Shown here one piece after another: positions 46,807-56,377 of a stretch of DNA of 64,000 nt. This stretch comes from Nothophaeocryptopus gaeumannii. Lineage: Eukaryota; Ascomycota; Dothideomycetes; Mycosphaerellales; Mycosphaerellaceae. Positions within the stretch are counted from its first letter, which is position 1; each line of letters opens with the position of its first letter. The stretch is from contig JASISA010000010.1 in NCBI GenBank assembly GCA_031771865.1, positions 868,001 to 932,000 of the forward strand, read 5' to 3'. A program made the translations under genes and the position numbers. Below the pieces are notes generated by a model. It was not told the DNA's origin and did not search any database. It saw only the letters and a program-made list of their open reading frames with translations.

Positions 46807-47162
46807 TGTTACGCACGGTATCTCGCTTGTCAGGTGACTCGCTTAATCACGTGGAATGGCTTCTTTGGAGAATGCGTCGGCAAGTGGAACGAAGTGAAGG
46901 AAGTCTTGGCTTATTCCAATCAGTGAGATTGTAACATGAGTTGAACACGATGATTGCTAGTCAACCATCGAGACTATATACCTAGAGGTTCCTCAGAGAG
47001 AGCGTGTGGCTCTCATGCTCTCATGAATCCTCCTGCTCTCATCTGAGAGCGTGAGAGCACTCGGCAGCATGAGAGCACCTTGCAGCGGGTATTGCCGCCC
47101 AGGCGCGCACCCGCGCCGCATGGATTGGTTGGTTGTGGCTTCTCTCGGTTCGATCCGTAACA
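46807..47162 (-). repeat. 5' LTR of chromovirus
   Basis: 356 bp identical to 40750-41105, followed by the gctac duplication. Confidence 0.95.
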
Positions 47163-47167
47163 GCTAC
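47163..47167 (+). repeat. 5-bp target-site duplication (gctac), right
   Basis: Matches 40745-40749. Confidence 0.85.
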
Positions 47168-47690
47168 GCCTATAATAAGATAATACTCTTTTATAAGTAG
47201 ATAGGAGCTTCGTACTTAACTTATTCTCTTAATATAACCCTATTAGGAAAGATTATACTTCTTAAGGCTCTATTACTAAGAGATATTCCGAGGTTCGATA
47301 CTTCTTAGGCCTATCTACGTAATAGAGGAGATAGTCTATAATATAGACTTAGACTAGAGACCTCCTCTCTTCTTTATTAAACTTACTAAGTACTATAATA
47401 CTAGAAGAAATATAATAATTAACTCTAGTATTTAAGCTATAAGTTATATAGTTTAAGAGTTCTATAATATAAGTAGTTTATAGAGAGTAGTTATAAATAG
47501 TATATATTTAATAAGGAGTCTAGGCTATATATAGCGTATAGATCTAATTAGGAGGGTTACTAAGTCTACTAAGTATTACCTAAGGTAATAGTTATATACT
47601 AAGCTTAAATCCTTATCTAATTTTTATAATAACTACTAATCTTATAGTTCTAATTATTTCTCTTTAGTAGTAGTCTATTCCTGAAACCCT
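47168..47690. repeat. AT-rich RIP island, right half
   Basis: Same TpA-saturated, frame-less composition as 39122-40744. It ends abruptly about 75 bp before the SNG1-like start codon. Confidence 0.65.
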
Positions 47691-47766
47691 TGCTTCGCTA
47701 TTTCGTAGGCCTGGTGTGCCTGAGAATCACACACTCGCGCGCCTACCTTCGTCCGGCACAGAGGAT

Positions 47767-49239
47767 ATGCAAAGCGGGCATGGGACGGACGGATGTACAA
47801 TCAACGCTCTCAACACATCGAAACAAGAACCACTCCAAGCAGACTACGATTCGACAAGAACAATGATAGGTGGCCCCATCACTGGAGAAGTGCCCAGCCG
47901 TTCTGGTGCGCCCGCCACCGCCGCGTCGCCGCCCTGGCTACCTCCTGCCAATCCAAAGCAGTTGAAGATTCGAACGGCTACGATTGGGCTGGTATTGTCT
48001 CTGTTGACACTAGTACAAATGGTGTACATCTACGGTGCAGTGTACAATGCTGACGCGCACACATCCCGTAAGTACAACAATGATCCACTGAAACTAGGAT
48101 CTAATTCAGGGTGTTGAGAGTGCTGACTGCTTTTTTTAATTACACCTTAGGCTTTTCTGCCTTGCTCGTTGACTTTGATGGTGGCCTGATCGGTCAAAGC
48201 TTGCAACAGGCATTTGCAGAGCACGTAGGACCTGGCTTCCCAACAGTGCACGTACGGACAAGTACCCAAATGCCAGACACGGATGCAATCTTTGCCCACG
48301 TGCGTCGGCGTAAGTATTGGGGCGCCGTCTGGACCACGAGTAATGCGACTGAGCGTTTATGGAGCGCCATGCGCAATGGTAACAACTCCCAAGGAGACAC
48401 GGATGCTGCATCATCCCCATACCATCAGTCTGGAATGCCGGCTATCGGTCATGTGTGGAACGCGGCATACTTCACGCCCAACAGCTGGGCGGAAGTGGGC
48501 GCACCGCTGAAAATGGCGGCGGCCGCGGCCGACGGCATCACAACGCTCAGCCTGGCAGCTGCGCTGGCCAATGGTACTTATCATGATAGTGCTGCACCAC
48601 AGCAGCAAACCGCATGGCGCACAAAGCAGCAGATGGCAGTTCTTGCGCACCCTTGCCCGATCGAGAGCACGGCGTTGGACGCGACCAGGGCCATCGGCGC
48701 CACGGCCTTCAGCCATCTGGCCGTCATTGGTCTCGCGTATGGCAATGATGGGTGGTGGTGGTGGTGGTGCCCTACGACCCGCAAGTGCACTACTGCTCCC
48801 GGCGACAGTGCACATCGCCGCGGCGGTGCTGTTCCCCGCCGCGACGAGCTTCGCGGTAGTTATAGCGACATGGGCGCTACGAGGGTCGACAGGCAGCGCC
48901 TTGGGAGCTAGAGATTTCTTTTTGACATGGCTCATCTTATGGGTGACGGCGGCGACGCTGCACGTGGGATTCCTAACCATATCGCGAGCCATTCCGCTGG
49001 GCCCGCTGACAGGGCTGGCGTCATTCCTGTGGGTGATTACGAACATGGTGAGCGTGCTCGTCCCCGTGGAGATGTCGCCCACGTTCTACAAGTGGGGCCG
49101 TGCGTTGCCAGGACGTGCCATGTACAGCTGGGTGGTCCACGTTTGGGTCAAAACCCCTCCTGGGTCAGCCTGGCCGGACATGGTCGTATTGGCCGCTTGG
49201 CTAACGGCCGGCGGCGTGGTGACTTGGCGGTGCTGGTGA
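47767..49239 (+). pseudogene. SNG1/DUF3533-type membrane protein, frameshifted
   Basis: Exon 1 from ATG 47767 to 48067 with one TM segment (IRTATIGLVLSLLTLVQMVY) and the family opening YIYGAVYNADAHTS. An intron (GTAAGT to TTAG) joins to exon 2 at 48151, giving FSALLVDFDGGLIGQSLQQA, the D-F-D-G hallmark. After AVIGLAY (about 48740) the frame shifts by one at a (GGT)6 run, and the C-terminal TMs continue in another frame (LTWLILWVTAATLHVGFLTI, VITNMVSVLVPVEMSPTFYK) to 49239. Family members such as Sng1 are multi-TM proteins linked to drug resistance. A role in export or self-protection for the PKS product is inference. Either a pseudogene or an indel error at the repeat. Confidence 0.6.
48751..48768 (+). 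repeat. (GGT)6 microsatellite inside the SNG1-like gene
   Basis: Six GGT units at the place where the reading frame of the gene changes; a slippage-prone site. Confidence 0.8.
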
Positions 49240-49413
49240 TGCTCAAAAGATGATAATACCTAAGTGTGTAGTAGCAGCTTCGCCGTAATGTAGCGGGTTA
49301 TATATAGTAGTATAGAGATATTGCCGCGAACTCCTCTCCACTCCCAACCCCACACTAACATCGCCACTTACGCGCGGTATTCGCAATCGACGCGTCCGCG
49401 ACGTTTCGAGATC

Positions 49414-52400
49414 ATGCTCCACCGCCGACGGACCGTCTTCACAGGCCGGCTGCTGCTCGGCGGCGGGGATCAGGCGCGTCGAGTTGCCGCAGGCTTGGCA
49501 TCCTACGCCCGACGTGTCCCCATTCTGGCCCGCTTCTTGGACCGCGCAGTAAATGCGGCGCGTTTGGAGGGGATAGACCTCAAGCTCTTCTTCCTCAGCG
49601 CCGTCACCTCCACCACTGCCTCGACCGCTTCTGCCGCTCCGCCTCCGCTCGATGGCGCTACACTGCTTGTTCTGTCCTGTGTCATCGATGCTGCCGATTT
49701 CTTGCTACGTGCTTGGCGCGACCCGTCACTGCTCGTCAACACCGCTCCGGGTCATATCGTCGTGGCTCATAGCGTCGGCGCCCTTGCTGCTGCCGCCGCC
49801 GCCGCCGCGAGTGATTGGGACCAACTCAGCGCCCTGTCTGTCGATTGCGTGCGCGTAGCAGCAATCCTCGCCGATGCTCTCCGCACGAGAAGCCGTCGCG
49901 TCGACCGCGAGGTGGGAACATGGCATCTGCAAGTCCGAGGTGCCAGCTTCGAGGCGGTGCGTCGTGAGATCAATGCCTTCAACCAGCGACAAACCATGTC
50001 TTCACCTCATCAGCTCTTCGTTGCTGCGCAGATATCCGAGTGCATCGTTGTGGCGGGGCCCCCGTTCCTAGTCCGCGAGTTCTCTTCCACCTGCCCTTCA
50101 CTGTCCTGGGAGATTGAAGCTCTGTTGGAGATGGACCTTGCCGTCCATGCCGGCCACCTGCCTCCTTTGCTCGAAGCACCCATTCTTGCCCACGTAGCAG
50201 CCGCTCACCATGATGTGTCCGTTGAGCGGCTCTTTACCTTCGCAGATCCTCCGGTTTCCTTGGCCGAGCATGAGCGATGCACATTTGGCCAGCTGCTCCG
50301 TCATGCTATCCGCCATATTGCACAAGAGTTTGTGCATCTTCCCGATGGACTGGGCGCGACAGGTGACACTTTCGTGCCCATGATGGATCCACCACAGCAG
50401 CTGCCTACCCTCCACGGCGTGGAGACGACTCCGATGTCATCCCAGGCTGATGATCTTCCTGGAGTTTACGAGGCCAACGAAATTGCCGTCATTGGCATGT
50501 CGGGACGTTTTCCGGGCTCCCCAGATGTGAGCGCATTCTGGGATGCTCTGATGGACGGTAGAATGTACCACAGCAAGGCACGTACTCCCTGCCGCTGCGC
50601 GTTTCAATGGTAGATCACTCACGCTGACAAAAGCATAGGTGCCGCCGGATCGTTTTCGATCAGACGCATCTGCCGTTCCTTGGGGCTGTTTCCTAGACAA
50701 GGTCTCCCAATTTGATCCTTCGTTCTTCTCTATTTCCGCCAGCGAAGCCTGTCGAATGGATCCTGTGCATCGTCTACTTCTGATGGTTGCCTATGAAGCG
50801 CTGGAATCAGCAGGCATTCCTGTAGACCTGGACGAAAAGAGTATGATCCGGCACATTTCTACATTCGTGGGGCAGACGCTGAATGACTACTGCGAAAACC
50901 TCGTTCACGCTGGGACGGACGCGTACTTTGTTACCTCGATCACTAGGGCGTTCACCTCTGGTCGGATCAACTATCACCTCGGCTTAGACGGTGAAGCTTC
51001 AACCATAGATACTGCCTGCTCCTCTGGGGCTGTAGCAGTAACCATGGCTTGTACATCCCTTCTAAATGGACACTGCGACGTGGCGCTAGCCGGTGGAGCA
51101 AATGTGCTCTTTTCGCCTTCTGTATCCCTGGGTATGAGCAAGGGGGGGTATCTCAGCTCCAGTGGACCTTGCAAACCATTCAGATTGGATGCTGATGGCT
51201 ATTGTCGTGGCGAGGCGATTGGTTTGGTCGTATTGAAACGTATGGCGGACGCCATGCGAGACAATGACCACATATTGGCCGCAATCTCTGGCTACGCTCG
51301 TGTCCATTCTACTGGTGCCCCTTCGATAGTGTGCCCTTACCTTCCTGCTCAGGTCGCGGCCTATACAAAAGCTTGTCACAGTGCCGGTATCAGTCCGCAT
51401 GACATTTCTTACGTAGAAGCTCATGGGACGGGCACCACGGTTGGCGATACCATCGAAGCCAGGTCACTGATATCTTTCTTCGGCCAGACACGTTGCTCTG
51501 AGAACGCCCTCGCGATAGGTGCCGTGAAGGCAAACATCGGTCATGGCGAGGCTGCTGCCGGCATTTCCTCTATCATCAAGGCAATTCAGGTTCTGCGAAC
51601 TCGATCGATACCCCCACAGCCGGTGGAAGCATCTTCGCAGTCCCATTCTTGGCTGCCGTCACTTGTTGATTCAAACATCCTACCGGCTACTCGCGCTCGG
51701 CCCCTAGGCGATTCCAAGGGCCAACGCCACCATGTGCTAGTTAGTTCCTACGATGCTAGTGGTGGGAACACTTCTCTCATTCTGAGCGAGGCTCCATGCG
51801 GCGGCTTGGCCGAGGATGTCCACGAATCCATCAAATTCGGATGGCATGTTGTGACTTGCTCCGCAAAGACGCCTACGGCGCTTCGATCCAACATCCGAAG
51901 ACTGCTCGAGTATTTGGCGAGACACGCAGACGCGGTGCATTTGTCCGATCTTGCCTATACTCTGAACGCTAGACGCCCACATTACAGGTATCGGGAGGCT
52001 TGGATCGTTCAGGACGTTGCTCAGCTGTGCACAATGCTCTCGACCACGTGCGGCATAGATAAACCGGCACCATCCCTTCCAGCATTGCGTCAAGGAACGG
52101 CGTTGGTCTTCGTCTTTTCCGGCCAAGGCTCATCGTTTAAAGGCGTCGCTAAAGAGCTCTACGTCACGTCTGAAAAGTTCCAACAGTCTATCGATGGCTG
52201 TCGCGGATTTTGCGAGGCTTTTGGCTTCCCTGATTTCTTGAATGTACTACTCCAAGAAGGTACAGAAGCCGAATGCCACTCTCCGATGGTCACTCAACTG
52301 GCTTCGCTCGCCTTTGGACTAGCCCTGGTTGACCTATTCCATTACTGGGGCATCCGGCCCGATATCGTGATTGGCCACAGCCTGGGAGAGTATGCGGCAT

Positions 52401-55400
52401 TGTGCTCCGCGGGCGTGCTCAGTGTGGCAGACGCCGTCTACTTGATCGGCCATCGTGCCATCCTCATGGAACAGCTACTCGACAATCAAAGTCATGGGAT
52501 GCTTGCGATCCAAGCCTCGGCTTCACACGTCACGCAGGCTCTGAGAGATATGCCGGGAGCTCATGAAGTCGCCTGCGTCAATGGACCTCAATCGTGTACC
52601 TACGGCGGCCCTCGAGAGACTATCGATCAGCTACGGCGGGACCTGAAGGTACGTACGGTGCCACTCGCTGTCGACTACGCCTTTCACACCGAACAGATGG
52701 ATCCACTTGTCAAGCCTTTTGGCGAGATATGTCGGCGAATTCGTCTGCGCAGCCCTCGTATTCCGATTCTTTCCTCGACTGAAGGCCGCATCATACATCC
52801 GGGCGAGCATTTGGACCGTAACTACTTCGCCCATCACTTGCGACATGCGGTAAACTTTCATGGTGCAATCGTAGCTGGTGCCAAATTGCATACGTCTCGG
52901 CGCTATTGTTGGATAGAGTTCGGTCCAGACGGGGGATGTTCCAGGATGGTACGAGAATGTCTCCAAGCAAGCCCTCAAGAAGTCTATCCAACATGTAAGG
53001 GCAATGCTTCGCCCTGGCAGACGCTGTCGGCAGCCTTAGCGCTTCTGTATAAGAACGGATTCCCTATCAACTGGTCAGCCTTGTATCAAGAATACCGCAG
53101 CTCACTGAGCTTGTTGGTGTTACCTTCTTACTCATTCGACTTGCAGGAATATTGGATGGAACATGGCACAACGGTGTCATCCCGAGGGTACACAAGCGAG
53201 AAAGCAGCGGCTGTACAATCACCTTTGATGTCCAGCACCCTTCAACAGATTGAGGATATTGCCGGACAGCCCGGCCATGCGAGATATTCTTCGTGCCTTG
53301 CCTATTCAGCTTTACAAGAAACCAGTAAAGGTCATCTAGTGGCCGGCTTCGCCATGTGCCCATTGAGCGTGCTCGGCGACATGGTCTCCACGGCGGCGTT
53401 GCACAGCTACTTGCGAATGTTCGGGGAGGAGATCAGCCATCAAACTTTGGTAACAAAGTCCATGTCAATCACCTCCCCGCTACCTTGGTCAGATCAGCAA
53501 CGTGAAAGCCGTGTCCGTGTCACCACTTACTGCGGAGAGGATAAGTTCGATGACGTGGAAGTAGAGGTCAGTTTCCATCAGTCCTCAGTGACTGAAGTGA
53601 GACAAGTGGCGACATGCAGATTATGCCGGTCACGTCCGGAAGAGCTCAATGTGATCGTGCTCTCGCTGGAGCAGATATCGCTACGCGTTGAGCACGTCGT
53701 TGTTTCGGCAAATGAGAATGGTCAAGTCCTGCGGGGAGACTCGATTTATCATCTTTTTGGTAGAGTGGTGGAATACTCCTCTCGGTTCCAGGGCCTGAAG
53801 ACGGTGTATCTCGCGCCAAAATCTTCATCCAACATCACCGAAGCCGTAGCGATAATTCATCTCAGCCCAGCTCGTCCTACGGAACGATTTACCGCAAACC
53901 CATACTGGACTGACTCATTGCTACAACTTCCAGGGATGGTCCTCAACTCAGGATTCGCCGCTGTGTCGTCGCGCGGGCATGCCTTTATTGTCAAAGGCTT
54001 CGAAAAATTCTGTTGGCACGGCTGGGCGGGAGATGGCTCAGAATATACATGCTACACCCGGTTACATCAGGCGTCTGATGGCAATAGCGTTACTGCAGAC
54101 ATCTTTGTGTTTCATCAATCCAACCCGATCGCGTCCTGCACGGACATGGCTTTTGTCCGTGTGCCGCTACACACGCTGGCAGCAATGATTCGAGAGCCAA
54201 TCGCCCAATCAAACAACGCATCCGCTACTTCGCATACTTCTACAGAGATGGTTCTCACTCCCTGCGACGAGAGCGTAGCTAGTAGCAGCAACGAAAGTGG
54301 CCATACAGTGGCGCGGCCGACTGCTGCCGAGTTGGCACAGCGCCTAATAACGGCAGTATCGGAGGAGATGGGTGTCGGTTCTTTGTCTGTCGATCCATCA
54401 AAACCCTTTTCAGACCTGGGATTGGACTCCCTGCATGCAGCTGCAGCGATTGGACGCGTGGGTAAAGAGATGGGTCTGACGCTTCCAATGACGCTCTTGA
54501 TTGAGCATGCCACCTTCCCAGACTTACTCCATGCCTGCAAGGGCCTCCTTCATGAAGACTCGTCCGACACGTCTAACGCTGAGGGACTGGTAGCCGATCA
54601 TTCTCAGAATTCTGGACGCGGCACTCCGATATCCATGTTATCTGAAGACTTTCCGCACTGCATCAAATCAAAGACAGGAATTCGTTCGAAAGAATCTGAT
54701 GCAGGCATCGGAAGCGGTTCAGAGAAAGGGACGCAGAAAGTCCTGCCGCGCACCAAAGCTGTCCTCATCCATGGCCGGAGGTCAAATCCATTACCACCTC
54801 TGTTCATGATTCCAAGCGGTTCGGGTTCGGCCAGTGAATACATACATTTTCCCCCCTTACACGGTGGACGAAGGTTGTACGCAGTCGGCTCGCCTTTTCT
54901 AGGCCGCGAGGAGGAGTTTACTTGTACAATCGAGGAGGCAACTCAGTCGTACAGGGATGCTGTCCGAAGCGTTCAGACTCAGGGGCCGTATCTTCTTGGT
55001 GGGTATTCGGTTGGCGCAGCATTCGCGCTTGAACTCGCGCGAAGACTCGACGCGGAGGGTGAACGCATCGATGCCCTCTTCATCCTCGACTTCCCCGCGA
55101 CAGCTCACTTCCAGATGTCGTCGATACTTACTCGCGATGCATTTCCGGCTATGGCGGCAAAGTACGGTCACGTACTTCCCGATTTTAGTCATCCTCACTA
55201 TTGGGCCGTCTTTAACGCACTTCAGCACTACAAGCCTCGACCGTTACCTGTCTCCGCGCTACCTCAGCATGCTCTCGTTGTATGGGCTACAGAAACCCCT
55301 GCGGCGCGGTTCAATGAGGATGACATGCAATCGGTCCTCGCCGAAACACCTCAAGAATATCACGATTTTGTTCGATGGATCGTAGCGCCGCGACATGATC

Positions 55401-55624
55401 TCCGAGGGCCCCGCGGATGGGATCAACTGCTTGGTGATCGAATTCACGTGGAGTACTGCCACGCGCACCACAATCAGCTCCTAGTACCACCGGCGGTAAG
55501 TACATTTTGTCGCCAATACTACTACTATCGTATAATCTTGTACTAGAAGAGCACACTAATAACGAATCATTAGGTGGCATACATAGCACAAGTAATTAAT
55601 ATTAGGCTTGAGAGTTTAATATAA
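49414..55624 (+). CDS. Non-reducing type I polyketide synthase (SAT-KS-AT-PT-ACP-TE)
   Basis: Start ATG 49414 (MLHRRRTVFTGRLLLGG). Exons 49414-50577, 50639-55495 and 55574-55624 give 2023 aa. Intron 1 appears to use a GC donor (AAG|GCACGT) and TAG acceptor, joining MYHSK to VPPDRF. Intron 2 is GTAAGT-TTAG and adds a 16-residue end. SAT about 1-350, where the nucleophile motif reads AHSVG (Ser120) instead of the usual GxCxG. KS: Cys515 in DTACSSG, EAHGTGT, NIGHGEA. AT: Ser969 in GHSLG. PT: His1287 in GHLVAGFAMCPLS and Asp1480 in YWTDSLLQLPG. One ACP: Ser1652 in LGLDSL. TE: Ser1845 in GGYSVG with a terminal HHNQL His. No reducing domains. Divergent partner of the HR-PKS. Confidence 0.9.
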
Positions 55625-56377
55625 AAGCTGAATTAGTATCGAGATCGCTAGCTAGTGCCGAACTACGGTCGATTTCAGGCGAGTGGTACGAAGTGGCAGC
55701 AGCGATAGCGGTCACGACGATCGGATCGGATCCACGAGCTTGTAGAGGTATGCGAGCAGTATGCGCGGTTAGTAGGATCGAATCGAGAGGGGTCGGAGGG
55801 ATAGGGTAGACATGTTAGGAGATCGAGAGAGAAGAGAGAAGGGGAGGAGGAGGAGGAGGAGTTAGGAGAGGCGTAGTCTAGAACGTTGTAAATACGGGGC
55901 AATTACGCACGATTAGAGTACGGGTGCCAGGCCCGATTGGGGCTTCCCCGTCACTCAAGTACCCTCCACGCAGGACGCTGGGATGGAGCTTCCTTCGTAA
56001 AGAGGCGTCGGAATTCGCACCACAATCGACGTTACACTCATCCTTCAACACCTCGTATCCCTTCTTCTGCCCGCTCCCGCCAAGCTGTCGTAAACTGCTA
56101 GCCACATGTTCAGCCGGCGCGCTGTGTGCTGAAGAGGTTTGGCGCAACACCAGCGACCGCCGACTAAATACCACAAGGCCCCTCGTCCTACCGCGCCTCT
56201 ACCCACTCCATCTTCTGCTTCCCTTCGTTTCATTTCTTCACGAAAGATAGCGCCATCGAACCTCACGTTCTCTTCAAATGAGCCGGCCACAGGCGCATCC
56301 AATACCGCTTCCTTAATCGCCGCGGAAACCTTTCCCGCAACCGAACCAAGGTTCGCATACGACACGCATACCGGAAC
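55625..56377. other. Intergenic; purine-rich tract, no gene seen
   Basis: Includes a (GGA)n purine run at about 55841-55862 and a stretch with TA-rich edges that could be an old transposon scrap. The last 350 bp is the upstream region of the glycosyltransferase-like gene. No gene is supported. Confidence 0.4.

Larger units (their letters stand above)
40750..47162 (-). mobile_element. Ty3/gypsy LTR retrotransposon (chromovirus), young and un-RIPed
   Basis: About 6.4 kb with identical 356-bp LTRs and a 5-bp duplication. Minus-strand order: gag with CCHC knuckle, protease (DSGASG), reverse transcriptase (YMDD), RNase H, integrase, C-terminal chromodomain-like segment. That order (RT-RH before integrase) defines Ty3/gypsy, and the chromodomain defines chromoviruses, which target modified histones. 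Composition is GC-normal with no RIP signature, in contrast to the flanks. The pol frame is broken by many one-base shifts. The insertion separates the HR-PKS promoter side from the SNG1-like gene and the NR-PKS. Confidence 0.92.

Noticed and set aside
48571..48790. His-rich minus-strand frame (HHHHHH)
   Set aside because: Produced by the GGT microsatellite on the opposite strand.
49927..50071. Possibility that the SAT domain is a separate protein
   Set aside because: The frame continues into the KS linker (NEIAVIGMSGRFPG) and the GC-AG junction keeps it in one protein.
55625..55920. Possible LTR or LINE scrap after the NR-PKS
   Set aside because: The purine tract and TA-rich edges are suggestive, but no terminal repeat, duplication or match to other elements in the window was found.
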